Source: JBMOLK01 sp049325575 (GTDB lineage Bacteria; Bacillota; Clostridia; Acetivibrionales; Acetivibrionaceae). Taken from it: a stretch of DNA of 8,349 nucleotides. Both the position numbers and the translations under genes were made by a program. The stretch's first letter is position 1. Each line of letters opens with the position of its first letter. Positions 5,614-8,349 of this stretch are shown here, in pieces. The stretch covers positions 1 to 8,349 of the forward strand of contig JBMOLK010000205.1 in assembly GCA_049325575.1 (NCBI GenBank), read 5' to 3'. The notes under the pieces were generated by a model. The model saw only the letters and a list, made by a program, of their open reading frames with translations. It was not told where the DNA came from and did not search any database.

Positions 5614-7761
5614 ATGATATCACGTAAAATAACCATTGGTGTAATTACAAAATATACTGAGGACAGTTATTTTGGAACATTGCTGGATGCTATACATCAA
5701 ACCTTGCTTAGGCATAATGCCAATATGTTTATTATTAAAACTTTCATGATCAGCAGGTTTATTACAACACCAGGAAAAGATTCCGTTTATTTTGCCCTGG
5801 CAAATAATCATGTTGACGGGTGGATTATTATTTGCCAAGGTGCCAGCAATGAATACATTGAAGACATTCAGAAAACCGGAAAACCTATAGTATTGATAAG
5901 CTATGACTATAAAGGTAACAATTGTAGTGTAATAATGGAAGACAACCTTTATGGAGCCGAGGCTGTTACACAGCATCTCATCGATCATGGTCATAGGAGG
6001 ATTGCTTTTGTAGGATGGTTTAAGCTGTTTGATATGGTGGAAAGGTATGAAGGCTATAAGCAAACCCTTTTTAAAAATGGAATAGATTTTGACCCTGATT
6101 TAGTCATTAGAGTTGATGGAACTTTGCCTCAATCAGCAATAAATAAAATACAGAGTGTAATAAAAAAAGGACTTGATTTTACCGCCGTTTTTGCTGCTAA
6201 TGATCACCTTGCCCTTGGTACCATGGAAGTCCTTAAGAGAGCCGGCTTTAGTATACCAAAGGACATAGCTGTCATAGGATATGATAACATTAAGCACGCC
6301 AGGAATTCTTCCCCAAGCTTGACAAGCATGGATCAGAATATACTGGACAAAGGAATAGTCGCTGCAGAAAATCTGATAAAAAGAATTAAAGGGGAAACTT
6401 CCTCGGTAGAGACTATATACATAAGATCAAATCTTGTTCTTAGGAATTCCTGTGGTTGTGAGGTGCAAGCTGATGATGAAGATGGACTAACAAAAGAAAA
6501 ATTCGAATTAAAGGATTCTATAATTAAGGGTTTGGAAAAATCTCAAGAAAGATACTATCATATAGGGTCTGACTTACTGACTACAAGTATTGATGAAATA
6601 AAGAGGATCCTTCCTAATGTTGTGGAGAATTATTCATGGGAGTGCATTGGCTTCTGGGAGGAAAACTCCAATCAGGAGAAGGAGCTTTACATACAGCAGG
6701 TAATCGATCTTAGAGCAAAAAAGGACTCATACTCAAACATCTACTGTCCAATTGAAGACTTTCCACCTAAAGAGTTCCTGCCTGACAGCAGTGAATTGGG
6801 GCCTGATGATATAGTGTGGATTCTGCCTATTTCGTCATCGGAACGGGACTGGGGTATTATATCATATATCAGTCCCATTAAAGATACCAGTTCACAATTT
6901 GCTTATGACACTTCAATAATCTTATTCAATTTACTGGGTATTGCCATGGACAGGGAGTTGGCAAACTCAGAACTTAAGAAGACTCTTGATACTCTCCAGC
7001 AAACTCAGGAGCAGCTAATTCATTCGGAGAAGATGGTATCTTTAGGAGGACTTGTGGCCGGAGTAGCACATGAAATTAACACACCTATTGGGGTCAGTGT
7101 TACTGCTGCGTCTTATCTGGAAGAGCGTTCAGGAGAATTGATGGAGCTGTTTCAGGGAGGCAAGCTTAAACGGGTTGACCTTGAGAGGTATCTTGAATCA
7201 AGTATTGAGACATTAAGAATTTTGTCCATAAACTTGAGCAGGGCATCAAACCTCATAAGCAGCTTCAAGCAGATTGCTGTGGACCAGTCTGTTGAAGAGA
7301 AAAGAAGGTTTAGGGTAAAAGAATACATAAACGAAGTATTGTTAAGTCTTAATCCCAAATTAAAGAAAACCGGACTTGTTGTGAGTGTCCAATGTCCCGA
7401 TGACCTTGAGATTTACAGCTATCCGGGGGGGTTGTCGCAGATAATAACAAACCTGGTGGTCAACTCTATTATACATGCCTATAATGAAGGGGACACGGGT
7501 AATATATCCATTAACATATATACAGATGACAACATGGTAAATATTATTTACTCTGATGATGGAAAAGGAATTGATAAGAAGGACCTTGGAAAGATATTTG
7601 ATCCGTTTTTTACGACAAAGAGAGGCAGTGGCGGAACCGGTCTGGGCCTTAATATTGTTTACAATATAGTTACCCAGGAATACGGAGGTAATATTAAGTG
7701 CTCAAGTGAACAGGGGAAAGGCACTACATTTACGATTAAATTTCCTATAAGAGAGGTGTAG
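5614..7761 (+). CDS. Soluble histidine kinase with LacI-type ligand-binding sensor domain
   Basis: This 715-residue protein has no signal peptide or membrane segment. Residues about 5-275 match the ligand-binding domain of LacI/GalR regulators (HVDGWIII, GHRRIAFVGW, FAANDHLALGTMEVL, DIAVIGYDN, SLTSMDQN) but lack the helix-turn-helix. An SCGC motif (Cys280, Cys282) closes the domain, as in related clostridial sensor proteins. Residues about 300-450 look GAF-like, followed by a coiled coil (about 450-480). The kinase core follows: GVAHEINTP with phospho-acceptor His486, N-box around Asn613/Asn617, DDGKG (Asp649), DPFFTTK, and GTGLGL (674-679). All catalytic boxes are intact. The likely role is to bind a cytoplasmic small molecule, perhaps a sugar, and phosphorylate the coupled regulator. 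The ATG follows GGAAGGG with 8-base spacing. The ligand is unknown. Confidence 0.92.
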   Translation: MISRKITIGVITKYTEDSYFGTLLDAIHQTLLRHNANMFIIKTFMISRFITTPGKDSVYFALANNHVDGWIIICQGASNEYIEDIQKTGKPIVLISYDYKGNNCSVIMEDNLYGAEAVTQHLIDHGHRRIAFVGWFKLFDMVERYEGYKQTLFKNGIDFDPDLVIRVDGTLPQSAINKIQSVIKKGLDFTAVFAANDHLALGTMEVLKRAGFSIPKDIAVIGYDNIKHARNSSPSLTSMDQNILDKGIVAAENLIKRIKGETSSVETIYIRSNLVLRNSCGCEVQADDEDGLTKEKFELKDSIIKGLEKSQERYYHIGSDLLTTSIDEIKRILPNVVENYSWECIGFWEENSNQEKELYIQQVIDLRAKKDSYSNIYCPIEDFPPKEFLPDSSELGPDDIVWILPISSSERDWGIISYISPIKDTSSQFAYDTSIILFNLLGIAMDRELANSELKKTLDTLQQTQEQLIHSEKMVSLGGLVAGVAHEINTPIGVSVTAASYLEERSGELMELFQGGKLKRVDLERYLESSIETLRILSINLSRASNLISSFKQIAVDQSVEEKRRFRVKEYINEVLLSLNPKLKKTGLVVSVQCPDDLEIYSYPGGLSQIITNLVVNSIIHAYNEGDTGNISINIYTDDNMVNIIYSDDGKGIDKKDLGKIFDPFFTTKRGSGGTGLGLNIVYNIVTQEYGGNIKCSSEQGKGTTFTIKFPIREV
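7753..7758 (+). promoter_or_regulatory. Ribosome binding site of the regulator, inside the kinase stop region
   Basis: GAGGTG forms the last two sense codons of the kinase gene and lies 9 bases before ATG 7768. The nearer AGGGGG (7760-7765) is too close to the start to serve. This implies translational coupling of kinase and regulator. Confidence 0.65.
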
Positions 7762-7767
7762 GGGGAT

Positions 7768-8349
7768 ATGCCAGATTTCAGTTCCATTCCCAATAACGAA
7801 TACATGGATTTTTTTGAAGAAGCTGATGATAATAAAGTTGAGGCTGCTCCTGAGCGCAAATGGAAGGTAATGATTATTGATGACGATCAGGAAGTTCATA
7901 ATGTAACAAAGCTGGTTTTAAACGACTTTGTATTTAAAAACGCCGGGATAGAATTCTTAAGCGCTTATTCAGGTAAAGAGGCAAAGCTTTTAATAGCTGA
8001 TAACCCTGATATAGCGGTTATTTTACTGGATGTAGTTATGGAAGAAGAGGATTCGGGATTAAAACTGGTCCACTATATAAGAAATGAGCTTAAAAATGAT
8101 GAGGTAAGAATTATTCTAAGGACTGGCCAGCCAGGTCAGGCACCTGAAAGAAAAGTCATTTTTGATTTTGATATTAACGACTACAAGGAAAAAACAGAAT
8201 TGACTTCTCAAAAGCTGTTTACTACCATAGTATCTTCCCTAAGAGCATATGAAAGTATCCACTTTGCCAATTTAAACAAGAAAGGCCTTGAAAAAGTAAT
8301 AGAAGCTACTAATAATCTTTTTGAAGTACAATCCATAACCAGATTATCT
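7768..8349 (+). CDS. Response regulator, receiver plus start of DUF3369 (3' end outside window)
   Basis: The 194 visible residues start six bases after the kinase stop. A 30-residue acidic N-terminal extension precedes a receiver domain (about 32-150) with the acidic pocket Asp38-Asp40, phospho-acceptor Asp88 (ILLDVVM), Thr119 (ILRTGQPGQAPER) and Lys142 (NDYKEKTEL). The phrases RTGQPGQAPER and NDYKEKTELT are hallmarks of regulators that carry DUF3369 after the receiver. The sequence then enters SLRAYESI and KGLEKVIEATNNLFEVQS, the beginning of DUF3369. Members of this family commonly end in an HD-GYP domain that degrades cyclic-di-GMP, but that part lies beyond the window and is inferred. It is the probable partner of the adjacent kinase. 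No DNA-binding domain is visible. Confidence 0.88.
   Translation, partial: MPDFSSIPNNEYMDFFEEADDNKVEAAPERKWKVMIIDDDQEVHNVTKLVLNDFVFKNAGIEFLSAYSGKEAKLLIADNPDIAVILLDVVMEEEDSGLKLVHYIRNELKNDEVRIILRTGQPGQAPERKVIFDFDINDYKEKTELTSQKLFTTIVSSLRAYESIHFANLNKKGLEKVIEATNNLFEVQSITRLS

Noticed and set aside
5620..6063. 147-codon minus-strand reading frame inside the kinase gene
   Set aside because: It lies antisense to a clear LacI-type domain, has no recognisable family and no ribosome binding site.

Overview
The window looks like part of the chromosome of a cellulosome-forming, AT-rich Gram-positive clostridium of the Acetivibrio/Ruminiclostridium type. The signs are a type I dockerin end with the Ser-Thr recognition pair typical of the Clostridium thermocellum lineage, a secreted protein with a Thr/Pro linker and a family 3 carbohydrate-binding module (CBM3), strong purine-rich ribosome binding sites and SigA-type promoters. 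The species cannot be named from the sequence alone.

Layout, left to right. Positions 1-104 are the last 33 codons of a dockerin-bearing protein, followed by a strong, probably bidirectional terminator (142-188). A three-helix small membrane protein with its own promoter follows (301-627). Next is an orphan dockerin fragment (about 636-755) with no functional gene around it. It stops where a minus-strand operon ends. That operon (3280 down to 757) encodes, in transcription order, an unrecognised 118-residue protein, a radical SAM protein with an SPASM-like C-terminus, and a second, shorter radical SAM protein with a Twitch-like C-terminus. The genes are joined by near-identical stop/start junctions. 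This is the part of the window most likely to be an undescribed system. It resembles a peptide or protein modification cassette whose substrate may be the 118-residue protein, but no transporter, peptidase or classical Cys-rich precursor is visible.

Divergent from it, a textbook promoter (3491-3519) drives a secreted, non-catalytic 578-residue protein: signal peptide, copper-amine-oxidase-N-like stalk domain, a DUF6612-like middle domain, a Thr/Pro linker and CBM3. It ends at a perfect 43-bp palindromic terminator, with a second terminator-like hairpin behind it.

The right third holds a two-component system. A soluble histidine kinase carries a LacI/periplasmic-binding-protein-like sensor in place of a membrane sensor. 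It is translationally coupled to a response regulator of the receiver-DUF3369 type, which runs off the window. Members of that regulator family usually end in an HD-GYP cyclic-di-GMP phosphodiesterase. The likely logic is that an intracellular sugar or similar ligand is read by the kinase and converted into a cyclic-di-GMP or related response. Any link to the cellulose-binding gene next door is inference from position only.

No tRNA, rRNA, CRISPR array, transposase or known riboswitch was recognised.
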